Assembly (NCBI RefSeq): GCF_030389965.1
Contig: NZ_CP128403.1
Span: forward strand, 1-54,957
From: Candidatus Chlorohelix allophototropha
GTDB lineage: Bacteria; Chloroflexota; Chloroflexia; Chloroheliales; Chloroheliaceae
DNA length: 54,957 nucleotides
Direction: 5' to 3'
Shown here one piece after another: positions 35,105-42,343 of this stretch (its first letter is position 1; every line of letters starts with the position of its first letter). The notes beneath the pieces are model-generated. The model was not told the DNA's origin. It saw only the letters and a list, made by a program, of their open reading frames with translations, and did not search any database. The position numbers and the translations under genes are program-made.

Positions 35105-35171
35105 TTTTATCTGAGAAGGATTATACATCATGGAAGATTTAGGTTTCAATTCCTCAACATAAAATGAAGAA

Positions 35172-35207
35172 GAACCGCTTTTTCCTGAAATCTCTCGTAA
35201 GTTTCCC
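35172..35207. repeat. Inverted repeat arm 2 around the small-gene cassette
   Basis: GAACCGCTTTTTCCTGAAA then TCTCTCGTAAGTTTCCC, the imperfect reverse complement of 33997-34029. Confidence 0.55.
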
Positions 35208-35212
35208 AAGTA

Positions 35213-35385
35213 GTAGCAAACCATTTGCTCACCAGTGGATTATCTTTGATGTAGGTGTCCGTAGCGAGCGGATTAAGCGTGTGGCAACTCCGCAGACCAA
35301 CTGAGCGTGTGTGAGTGCGAATATCCGCACACACAAGCATTTTGACAGGGGCAAAGGGGCGATAGGGGAGGGTACAGTGCGCATA
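35213..35385 (+). pseudogene. Decayed copy of the HTH end of the 28928-type membrane protein
   Basis: Plus-strand reading V-A-N-H-L-L-T-S-G-L-S-L-M-stop-V-S-V-A-S-G-L-S-V-W-Q-L-R-R-P matches A-K-H-L-L-N-T-G-L-S-L-M-Q-V-S-A-A-T-G-L-S-V-W-Q-V-R-K of the gene at 28928; CAG has become TAG. The homology continues into the downstream noncoding DNA (GCGATAGGGGAGGG in both). A fragment left by duplication. 35386-35499 holds nothing else recognised. Confidence 0.7.
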
Positions 35386-35499
35386 GATTTCATTGATTTT
35401 AAGCGTCTTTTTTGATACCTTTGGTATATCAGGAATGCCACACTCGGAATCAGTAATAACTCAACCTTTAAAGCTAATAATCGAAAACAACGAGAAACT

Positions 35500-38400
35500 A
35501 TGCCAACCCTTTTCATCTCATACAAACGGGGAACAACCGTAGTCGCGCCCTTGATGGAGAAGTTGAAAGAAACTGGCTACCGCCTGTGGTTCGACCGGGA
35601 GGACATTCATCTGGGCGACCCAAGCTGGAAGGCTAGAATTGACGCAGGATTGGAGCAATGCGAAGGGGTAATTCTGTGTATCTCTCCGGCAGCGTGTCAG
35701 TCCGAGCCTATAAGGTACGAAGTGTGCAAGGCATTGGAATTTAAGAAGCCTATATTCCCAATAATCTTGGAGAAAGTGGAGAGCGCCAGCGCCGCAATAG
35801 CGGATTTGGGACTACCGGGGGAACAGCACTTAGAAGATTTCACGGATGTGACGCGCTGGCAGGAAAATCTGGAGAAGCTGCGGAAGGGTCTGGAAGCGCA
35901 GGGCTTGCGGGTAACACGGCACGACCGTCGTAAGGAGCGCAATACACAGGAATACGCCCTGCACCAGCGCTACCTGAAAAAGCTGGCAGAGCGGGTAGGG
36001 CTGCTGAACTTGGCGCACGTAAACGAGGCAGAGAAGCGTGGCATCGAACTGGAGAAAGTGTACGTGGACTCGCCCACAGCTTTGAGTATCAGCCTAGAGG
36101 TGAAGGATTGGCGGGTGATTGACTGGTGGCTCTCGCGAAGTGACCAGCCTGCACGCGAGTTGCCGGGTGAGGACAAAGCGCCGAAGCGCACCAGAGTGGA
36201 GGAAATGGGCTACGAACGCTCTCCCTTTGAGGTTCTAATCGGGGGAGTGGATGAAGAGATAGCACGCTATCGGGAAGAAAACCCTCATGCAAAACCTGAT
36301 GAGAAATATTCTTGGAATAATCCTTGGAACAACGGGGTCAAAGAAAACCAGACCCATTTGCACCTGACGCATTTAGCGGCAGGGTGTGACCGGTTGGTAA
36401 TCTTGGGAGCGCCGGGCAGCGGGAAAAGCACCTTCGTGAAGTATCTGGCATTGTGCTTGGCAGGGGCGGGGATTGAGGGCTGGAATCGGGCTGCCAATCT
36501 GAACTCGCTAGAGAACTGGACACACGGGGCATTAACGCCGGTGTACGTTGAACTGCGCCGCTTTGTGGCATCAACCTACTTTCCCTCGAAGATAAGCGAA
36601 CCGGCAACCGCCCAACACCTATGGAAATACATCGAAGGGGAGCTATTGGGCGAGGGATTGGAAACCTATGCCTCTGAGCTTGAATATGACTTGGAACAAG
36701 GACACGCCCTGCTAATACTGGACGGGCTGGACGAAGTACCCTACCCGGAAGGCAAACTCAAAGAACGGCAGACGCAAATAATCAACTTGGCGCAGAGTTT
36801 GCACACTCGCTTTGCAGGCAGCCGGGTAATCGTCGCCAGCCGCCCTTATGCCTATCAGGGTTGGAGCTTGCCCGACTATGAGGCGGTGACAATAAGCGAA
36901 TTTGAAGAAGAACACCGGATAGAATTAGCCAGCCGCCTATATCGAGCAATGGGCTTGAGTGAGGAAGAAGCGCAGGCAAAGGCGGAGGCGCTGAACGAGC
37001 AGCTAGAAGAAATAGATGATGAGTTGAAAGACCGCCCCTTGTTCGTGACTTTGATGGCAACCTTGTATCTGAAGGGTGGAGAAGACGGGTTGCCAAGTCG
37101 AAAGGGGGCATTGTACCGGGAGAGCATCCTGCTGCTGTTGGAACGGTGGGGCAAGAGCAAACCGGGTTCACCATCACTGGTGGAGATACTGGGGGATAAA
37201 AGCGTAGCGGACTTATACGGGCGATTGGCAGCCTTGGCATATGCAGTGCAGGGGAGTAGCGAAGGAAGGGAACAAGCGGCAGAGATAGATGAAAGCTTGT
37301 TGTACAAACATCTCAAACCATTGGGACGAGAGGTAGCGGCGGAACTAATCCCATATTTGTGCGAAAACGCAGGGGTGCTGGTAGCGCCGGGACAGCGAGG
37401 AGAAGAAGAAATCTTTCACTATGCCCACCGAAGCTTTCAAGAGTATCTAGCGGCGGTACATCTGGTGAAGCTATGTCGGGACAGCGATAGCTTCAAGCCG
37501 GTGCAGGCACAGCTATTGGAAAAGCCGGAAACGTGGCGAGTAGTGTGCTGTTTTGTGGGGGATGTGCTGGCGGATACGAAGAAGAAAAGTGAGATTTGGT
37601 TACTACTGGCAGATTTGTTGGAAGAAGAAGAAATACCTGAAAAAAGGGAAGACCTGCGCTGGTGGCTAATATGGCTGGCAGCAACGATAGCGCAGGAGCA
37701 GGAAATCTGTGGGCTGGAAAAAGCCAAACGCAGCAATGACCGAAGCACCCTAAAAAAGATGGTGGAATGGCTGAAAGCTTTGCTGGGAACGGTACAGGCG
37801 TTGGGAGCGGTGGAACGAGCGGAGTGCGGACGGGCATTGGGCTTGTTGGGAGACCTGCGCAAAGGGGTGGGGACGAAGCCGTATAAATTGGCAGGACGGG
37901 AGGTAGAACTGCCAGAACTAGAATGGTGCGACATAGGAGCGTCGGAAGGTGGGAAGTTTGTGATGGGTTCAGATGACTGGGAAGATAACCCGCGCCGGGA
38001 AATGGAGTTGGGGTACAGCTACCGAATGACGAAGTACCTAATCACATACGGGCAGTATCAGACATTTGCGGAGAGTGGAGAATACGAGCAGGCGGAATGG
38101 TGGGAGGGTTTCCCAGAGGAATATCAGCCGCAGAAGCTAGACCAGGACTATATGAAAGAGAACAACCGACCGCGAGACTATGTAAGTTGGTATCAGTCGG
38201 TGGCGTTTACGCGATGGTTGACGGTGAAATACCGAGCAGCGGGAGAGATAGGGGTAAACGAAGAAATACGGCTGCCAACGGAGGCAGAATGGGAGTATGC
38301 GGCAAGGGGAGTTGACGAGCGGAAGTACCCCTATGGGAACGAGTTTGATGGGACGAAGGGAAATACAGATGAAACGGGGATAGGGGCAACGAGCGCGGTG

Positions 38401-38667
38401 GGGAGCTTCCCGGATGGGGCATCGCCATTTGGGGTGCTGGATATGAGTGGGAACGTGTGGGAGTGGTGCTTGAATAAGTACAAAGAGCCGGAGGAAGTGG
38501 GGGTGGACGAGAGCGGGGACAATCGAGTGCTGCGGGGCGGTTCTTGCCTCGACGATGGAGCTCGTGCGTCCTGTGTGTTCCGCAACTACGACTACCCTTA
38601 CGGCGATGACTACTTTATTGGTTTTCGGTTGGTGGTGTGTTCCGCTATGCGCCACTCTGAACTCTGA
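35500..38667 (+). CDS. TIR - NACHT NTPase - FGE-sulfatase protein, DGR target
   Basis: A 1055-residue immune-type sensor. Residues 1-130 are a TIR domain (T-L-F-I-S-Y-K-R, L-W-F-D-R-E-D, C-I-S-P-A-A, with E74 in R-Y-E-V-C at the NADase glutamate position). The NACHT-type NTPase has Walker A G-A-P-G-S-G-K-S-T (K309) and Walker B L-L-I-L-D-G-L-D-E-V (D408), then S-R-P-Y-A, and H-R-S-F-Q-E-Y-L-A-A, typical of NACHT proteins. A helical region follows, then FGE-sulfatase (about 800-1055) with L-P-T-E-A-E-W-E-Y-A and D-M-S-G-N-V-W-E-W-C. Residues 1011-1049 are variable repeat 1. The expected mode is ligand binding by the variable FGE face, NTP-driven assembly, then TIR cleavage of NAD+ (inference from family). 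Confidence 0.9.
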   Translation: MPTLFISYKRGTTVVAPLMEKLKETGYRLWFDREDIHLGDPSWKARIDAGLEQCEGVILCISPAACQSEPIRYEVCKALEFKKPIFPIILEKVESASAAIADLGLPGEQHLEDFTDVTRWQENLEKLRKGLEAQGLRVTRHDRRKERNTQEYALHQRYLKKLAERVGLLNLAHVNEAEKRGIELEKVYVDSPTALSISLEVKDWRVIDWWLSRSDQPARELPGEDKAPKRTRVEEMGYERSPFEVLIGGVDEEIARYREENPHAKPDEKYSWNNPWNNGVKENQTHLHLTHLAAGCDRLVILGAPGSGKSTFVKYLALCLAGAGIEGWNRAANLNSLENWTHGALTPVYVELRRFVASTYFPSKISEPATAQHLWKYIEGELLGEGLETYASELEYDLEQGHALLILDGLDEVPYPEGKLKERQTQIINLAQSLHTRFAGSRVIVASRPYAYQGWSLPDYEAVTISEFEEEHRIELASRLYRAMGLSEEEAQAKAEALNEQLEEIDDELKDRPLFVTLMATLYLKGGEDGLPSRKGALYRESILLLLERWGKSKPGSPSLVEILGDKSVADLYGRLAALAYAVQGSSEGREQAAEIDESLLYKHLKPLGREVAAELIPYLCENAGVLVAPGQRGEEEIFHYAHRSFQEYLAAVHLVKLCRDSDSFKPVQAQLLEKPETWRVVCCFVGDVLADTKKKSEIWLLLADLLEEEEIPEKREDLRWWLIWLAATIAQEQEICGLEKAKRSNDRSTLKKMVEWLKALLGTVQALGAVERAECGRALGLLGDLRKGVGTKPYKLAGREVELPELEWCDIGASEGGKFVMGSDDWEDNPRREMELGYSYRMTKYLITYGQYQTFAESGEYEQAEWWEGFPEEYQPQKLDQDYMKENNRPRDYVSWYQSVAFTRWLTVKYRAAGEIGVNEEIRLPTEAEWEYAARGVDERKYPYGNEFDGTKGNTDETGIGATSAVGSFPDGASPFGVLDMSGNVWEWCLNKYKEPEEVGVDESGDNRVLRGGSCLDDGARASCVFRNYDYPYGDDYFIGFRLVVCSAMRHSEL
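38530..38644 (+). repeat. DGR variable repeat 1 (VR1)
   Basis: 115 bp without gaps against the template 229 bases downstream. 22 differences: 18 at template adenines (to G, T or C) and 4 elsewhere. Asn codons of the template become Leu, Asp, Arg, Tyr, Gly and Phe. The last 16 bases, TTGGTGGTGTGTTCCG, are identical and mark the initiation end. Closest VR to the template. Confidence 0.92.
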
Positions 38668-38828
38668 ATTCTCTGAACTCTGAGCCTCTGGCGCTCTTTT
38701 CTCTAAATTAACTAACCCAAAGAACTGGGGAAAGGGTAAAGTCAAGGGGGTAAGGAGTAAAGAGAATTCCGAAAGCGCGAAGCGCCGCCCGAAAAAGGGG
38801 TAGTCAGCTTATTGGCTCGTGATATAAT
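38645..38828 (+). repeat. VR-downstream element, copy next to VR1
   Basis: About 184 bp shared with the region after VR2 (19630-19811, minus). Contains four CTCTGAA-type heptamers, GGCGCTCTT, a GCGCGAAGCGC mini-hairpin, and ends at TATAAT. Only the first 23 bases are coding. Confidence 0.8.
38823..38828 (+). promoter_or_regulatory. -10 box TATAAT before the template repeat
   Basis: A perfect TATAAT 45 bases before the template, followed by hairpin CCCGGT-CAGGCT-ACCGGG (38849-38866). It could drive the noncoding template RNA; the -35 region is not convincing. Confidence 0.4.
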
Positions 38829-38872
38829 GGGGTTGCTGGGTTTATTAGCCCGGTCAGGCTACCGGGAAGGTT

Positions 38873-38987
38873 CTGCGGGGCGGGTCTTTCAACAACAATG
38901 AAGCTAATGCGTCCTGTGCGTACCGCAACAACAACAACCCTAACAACGATAACAACAATATTGGGTTTCGGTTGGTGGTGTGTTCCG
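38873..38987 (+). repeat. DGR template repeat (TR)
   Basis: Reads, in the frame of the FGE domains, G-G-S-F-N-N-N-E-A-N-A-S-C-A-Y-R, then N-N-N-N-P-N-N-D-N-N-N, then I-G-F-R-L-V-V. It has 15 AAC/AAT codons, with no start codon and no gene of its own. AAY codons at variable positions are the standard template design of DGRs, since adenine changes there reach many residues but never a stop. No RT or Avd gene follows: 38988-39241 is noncoding. Confidence 0.93.
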
Positions 38988-39241
38988 ATGACCTGCCTAC
39001 CCTTCAGAGGGCGCAACCTTCAGGGGTTGAGCTTGCTTCCAGAAATGTCGTGCGATTACGGTTTCACGTCCGAGGAGAAGGCGGCAGGATAGCGCCGGTG
39101 GGTCTGGTCTGCGCGTGCAAACGCCAGGCACATATCTAATAACGGGCGCAGCCTGGATTCGCTCCCGCTGGGCCTTTACTCTTTCTCAAGCCTTGGAAGG
39201 TTATAAAAGCAGACAGGCTCCATGCGCGCTAAGGAGTGGTG
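38988..39241. other. Noncoding stretch after the template repeat
   Basis: 254 bases where a DGR would usually carry its RT gene or template-RNA spacer. No RT motif is present. It includes the direct repeat 39174-39206 and the RBS of the DUF433 gene. It may be the spacer part of the template RNA. Confidence 0.5.
39174..39206. repeat. Direct repeat flanking the DUF433/DUF5615 module, copy 1
   Basis: CTTTACTCTTTCTCAAGCCT then TGGAAGGTT; repeated at 39831-39863 with a few changes. Copy 2 includes the stop codon of the SLOG-SLATT gene, so copy 1 looks like a duplicate of that gene's end. Confidence 0.65.
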
Positions 39242-39475
39242 ATGAGTTTATTGCTAGAGCGGATTACAATTAATCCTGAGATTAATCACGGACAACCCTG
39301 TATTCGTGGGCTGCGTTATCCGGTGGAATTATTGCTGGAATTGCTGAGTTCCGGGATGAGTTACGAAGAAATCCTGTCAGATTACCCAGACCTTGAACGG
39401 GAAGATATACTCGCCGCGCTGGAATTTGCCACGCACCTCAGTCGCACCAAACGCATTTTTACCGACATCTCATGA
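39242..39475 (+). CDS. DUF433 antitoxin-type protein
   Basis: A 77-residue protein of the DUF433 family: I-T-I-N-P-E-I-N-H-G-Q-P-C-I-R-G, then L-L-E-L-L-S-S-G-M-S-Y-E-E-I-L-S-D-Y-P-D-L-E-R-E-D-I, the standard helix-turn-helix-like layout. It pairs with the DUF5615 protein whose start overlaps its stop (ATGA). The ATG at 39242 is chosen from AAGGAG five bases upstream; an in-frame GTG lies six bases earlier. Confidence 0.9.
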   Translation: MSLLLERITINPEINHGQPCIRGLRYPVELLLELLSSGMSYEEILSDYPDLEREDILAALEFATHLSRTKRIFTDIS

Positions 39476-39825
39476 ATTTTCTGGTTGATGCTCATCTACC
39501 GCGCCGAGTGGCGTACTGGCTTAAAGCGGCAGGGCACCAAGCAATCCACACCCTTGATTTGCCTGAAGGCAATCGCACTACCGACGCTGCGTTAAACAGC
39601 CTCTCGCTAGAGAACCAGGCAATCCTTGTGACCAAAGACTCAGACTTTGTAAACTCATTCATTCTACAGCGTCAGCCCTATAAGCTGCTGCTCATTTCTA
39701 CCGGAAATGTGACTAATAACGTGTTGGAAAGCCTAATTCAGCACAATTTGGCTTTATTGGTCAATCTTTTTGAGAGTCATAATTTCCTAGAACTGACCAG
39801 AGATGGGCTGGTTTTACACTCCTGA
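39472..39825 (+). CDS. DUF5615 PIN-like protein (toxin partner)
   Basis: A 117-residue PIN-like protein: M-N-F-L-V-D-A-H-L-P-R-R-V-A, an acidic D6 at the first active-site position, then T-D-A-A-L-N and V-T-K-D-S-D-F carrying the central acidic residues (D62, D64). PIN domains are metal-dependent ribonucleases; DUF433-DUF5615 pairs are common toxin-antitoxin-like modules in Cyanobacteria and Chloroflexota. Coupled to the gene upstream by a 4-base overlap. Confidence 0.9.
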   Translation: MNFLVDAHLPRRVAYWLKAAGHQAIHTLDLPEGNRTTDAALNSLSLENQAILVTKDSDFVNSFILQRQPYKLLLISTGNVTNNVLESLIQHNLALLVNLFESHNFLELTRDGLVLHS

Positions 39826-39830
39826 AATCT

Positions 39831-39863
39831 CTTTGCTACTCTTTCTCAGGCATTGGAAGGTTC
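39831..39863. repeat. Direct repeat flanking the DUF433/DUF5615 module, copy 2
   Basis: CTTTGCTACTCTTTCTCAGGC then ATTGGAAGGTT; see 39174-39206. Confidence 0.65.
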
Positions 39864-41723
39864 TGAACCAACCGTTTCAGGCTTGCCACCCTGAGCGGAA
39901 GAACCTTTGCCTCTCTGTTGCCCGTTTGCGCTGGAGTTACCCGTTTTGGCAGCATCGGAGTTATCCTCCCCCTTCTCGGCTTGGTGCTTCTGCAAATCAG
40001 ATAGCGCAGTTTGCATCTGTTGCACCCACCCAATCTGTTCGGACTGAAGCGTGTTCTCAGTAATATCCACCAGTTTGTCAATATTAACCTGTTCCGCCTG
40101 CTGGTCTGGGGTTAAAGCCACCCACCAATCCCGGATATTCTCCAAACTCTGAGCAGCCCGGTTATACTGCTTGAGGGTATTAGTGACCTGCATATATTCC
40201 AAATACGTAGTGATAGCGCCCACCAAGGCGGTTATCACCGGAATAAGCAACTCCTTACTGATTGCCGCTATGACGGTACTGGTTCCACTAAATAAGAAAA
40301 TAGCCCATTGCAACCTGAAGCGCAGCCTGTCCAGTCCCTTAGCCTTCTTGCGGTAATAAATGCGCTGGTTCTCCAGCCTGAACTCTAGGTATTCTTCTGG
40401 CGTGAGGAAGCTAACCCCATCATCGGTGGCGCTGGCTTTCTCCTCCGGCTTTTTCTTCTTCACCTTCGTCTTATCCGGTTCTTGCAAGGAGGAAGTGGTA
40501 ACCTCGCTCTCCAGCCACTTATGACTAATAGCCTCCAGCATATTTGAGAGATACATCTCAGGAGTAGTGCCGTCCTTCTTTGCTCTCTTGAGACTATAAG
40601 AACCGGAGCGAGTGCGGTAGCGGAACATCTCGCGTTTGACCGCATCGGTAGCCGCTCTGACCAATACCCACTTGGAACCCATATTGAAGAAATTTGCCCC
40701 GGCAATTAATACCGTCACAATCGCAGGCACTCCCAATACCAGAAAATACAAAGTATCGGTAACCCAACTATCCCACTTGACCTGTTTGGCGAAAGTCTGC
40801 AACACTGCAAAGCCTGCCCCAAACACCCCCAATATCAGGATAGCCAATTGCAATAGCTGAAACCTGTTCTTGAAGCGCTCGGCGTTATGGCTGTAGAGCT
40901 TGTAACGTTCTTTGGCTTTTTGGATAATCTTCTCTCTGGAAGAGTTTAACTGGAGCATAATTTGCCGTCCGAACTCTTCCGGTGTTTCGGTTAGGTTGAA
41001 GAAATGCAAATTACCGTCTGCCACAATCTCCGCTAGCATAGGGTCTTCCACGAAATCCGGTTCGGACTCGACCAGCTCGACCAGCTTGTCCGCTAAATCG
41101 CCGCTCCCCTTCACCACAATAATCGGATAGTCGCGCCGGGTGCAAGCCAGAATCTCTCGTTTGGCTATATCATCTCCGCCCACCAAAATTGCCAGCGGCT
41201 GCGCCTTATCGGATAAAGTCGCTACCAGATTAATCCGGCTGGCACTCTCATCCCCAGCATTAGCCCCTTTTACCAGAACGAAATGGGAATGGTTGGGTTC
41301 GAGCGGCCATTTTCCGTCTTGTGGGGCAGCAATAGGCGGGAGCAGCGCCCTGCCTTCAGGCGCGATACCGAGCATAGGGATTTTGACATTCCGGTCGGCG
41401 AAACTTCTGCCCAACAAATCAACCAGCGTGGAAGCAATACCTTCATCCACCAGCGTAACGGACTTACCGGCTGAGAGTTGTGCTACTACACGGGCAAACC
41501 CTCGACTGAATAACTGAAACAGGCGCGATTCCAATTGGGGGATAGCCAGGTCGGCATTTCCGAGAACAAGAATAACGTTTGAAGGTGGGTTCAGACTCAA
41601 AGCTTCCAGAACCTTGCCCGGTTCATCACCGGGGGTCATTGACAGCAGGAGCGCTTTATTACCGTTGGGAAAAGCAATCGTCTGTGCCGTGCCGGCAGGT
41701 GGCGGAGTCTGAGTATCACTCAT
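39846..41723 (-). CDS. SLOG (TRPM/LSDAT-type) protein with two SLATT/DUF4231 membrane modules
   Basis: A 625-residue protein. Residues about 15-240 form a Rossmann-like SLOG domain of the LSDAT type (V-I-L-V-L-G-N-A-D, S-V-T-L-V-D-E-G-I-A-S-T-L, P-I-I-V-V-K-G-S-G-D-L-A), which senses or processes nucleotides. Two membrane modules follow, helices at about 300-320 and 333-355 and at about 490-530, each with the R-Y-x-x-R / Y-Y-R-K-K-A-linked layout of SLATT/DUF4231. SLOG-SLATT proteins are predicted conflict systems in which a nucleotide signal opens a membrane pore. ATG at 41723 is preferred over 41798: GAGG lies 9 bases upstream. Confidence 0.82.
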   Translation of the reverse strand: MSDTQTPPPAGTAQTIAFPNGNKALLLSMTPGDEPGKVLEALSLNPPSNVILVLGNADLAIPQLESRLFQLFSRGFARVVAQLSAGKSVTLVDEGIASTLVDLLGRSFADRNVKIPMLGIAPEGRALLPPIAAPQDGKWPLEPNHSHFVLVKGANAGDESASRINLVATLSDKAQPLAILVGGDDIAKREILACTRRDYPIIVVKGSGDLADKLVELVESEPDFVEDPMLAEIVADGNLHFFNLTETPEEFGRQIMLQLNSSREKIIQKAKERYKLYSHNAERFKNRFQLLQLAILILGVFGAGFAVLQTFAKQVKWDSWVTDTLYFLVLGVPAIVTVLIAGANFFNMGSKWVLVRAATDAVKREMFRYRTRSGSYSLKRAKKDGTTPEMYLSNMLEAISHKWLESEVTTSSLQEPDKTKVKKKKPEEKASATDDGVSFLTPEEYLEFRLENQRIYYRKKAKGLDRLRFRLQWAIFLFSGTSTVIAAISKELLIPVITALVGAITTYLEYMQVTNTLKQYNRAAQSLENIRDWWVALTPDQQAEQVNIDKLVDITENTLQSEQIGWVQQMQTALSDLQKHQAEKGEDNSDAAKTGNSSANGQQRGKGSSAQGGKPETVGSEPSNA

Positions 41724-41996
41724 GGGTTTAGCCTCGCTCTGCAACAAATTGATGCTTTGAAGCGTTGTATGCTGTTTACGCCGAGTAATGGCTGGCATAC
41801 AAGCAAAAGTTTAATCACCATACTGCTCGACTTTAATATTATGCAAGCGATTCTAGTTTATTGCAACCCGTCAGTTGTACCAAATAAGGTTTTGTGGGAG
41901 TAGAAACCTTTACTATACCTCAAGCCATTTATTGACATATAGCGAAGAATACCATAATATGCCGATAGATACCATTTTAGTATGGAGGCACATATT

Positions 41997-42341
41997 ATGG
42001 AATTGATGAACTTAAAACAGGCGTGCGATTATCTAGGGGTTACATTGGTAACCCTAAGAAAGTTAATTAACACCGGCAAACTGACCGCTATTCCAGACGA
42101 ATTGGATAGCAGACAGAAACTCATTAAAAAAAGCGAGTTGGATACATTTTTAGCAAAACGTGGAGGAGCGGAAGCCTATCATCCCGTTTCGGAGGAATTA
42201 GAGGGCGTGCTGAAGGCTGCCACCGAAAGTGAAGCCGAGAAATTAATAGACACACACACCTATATGGAAGACATTAAACGCATGGCGGCTGAGATTCTAG
42301 CTCAAAAAGAATTTAACCAGCGCCAAAGGGCAAGCGCCTAA
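41997..42341 (+). CDS. Excisionase-type HTH antitoxin
   Basis: A 114-residue protein: L-K-Q-A-C-D-Y-L-G-V-T-L-V-T-L-R-K-L-I-N-T-G-K-L is a MerR/excisionase-type helix-turn-helix. The acidic helical C-terminus would bind the toxin. It lies two bases before a ParE/RelE-type gene, so it is likely the antitoxin and autorepressor. ATG at 41997 has GGAGG 10 bases upstream. Confidence 0.75.
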   Translation: MELMNLKQACDYLGVTLVTLRKLINTGKLTAIPDELDSRQKLIKKSELDTFLAKRGGAEAYHPVSEELEGVLKAATESEAEKLIDTHTYMEDIKRMAAEILAQKEFNQRQRASA

Positions 42342-42343
42342 TA

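Noticed and set aside
38898-39092. 64-codon frame running through the template repeat
   Set aside because: It reads Asn codons in the wrong frame as Thr/Ile runs, has no RBS, and the region is explained as a DGR template.
38988-39835. Reverse transcriptase gene next to the template repeat
   Set aside because: No RT motif (such as a Y-x-D-D box) in any frame here or in any long frame of the window; the genes present are DUF433 and DUF5615.
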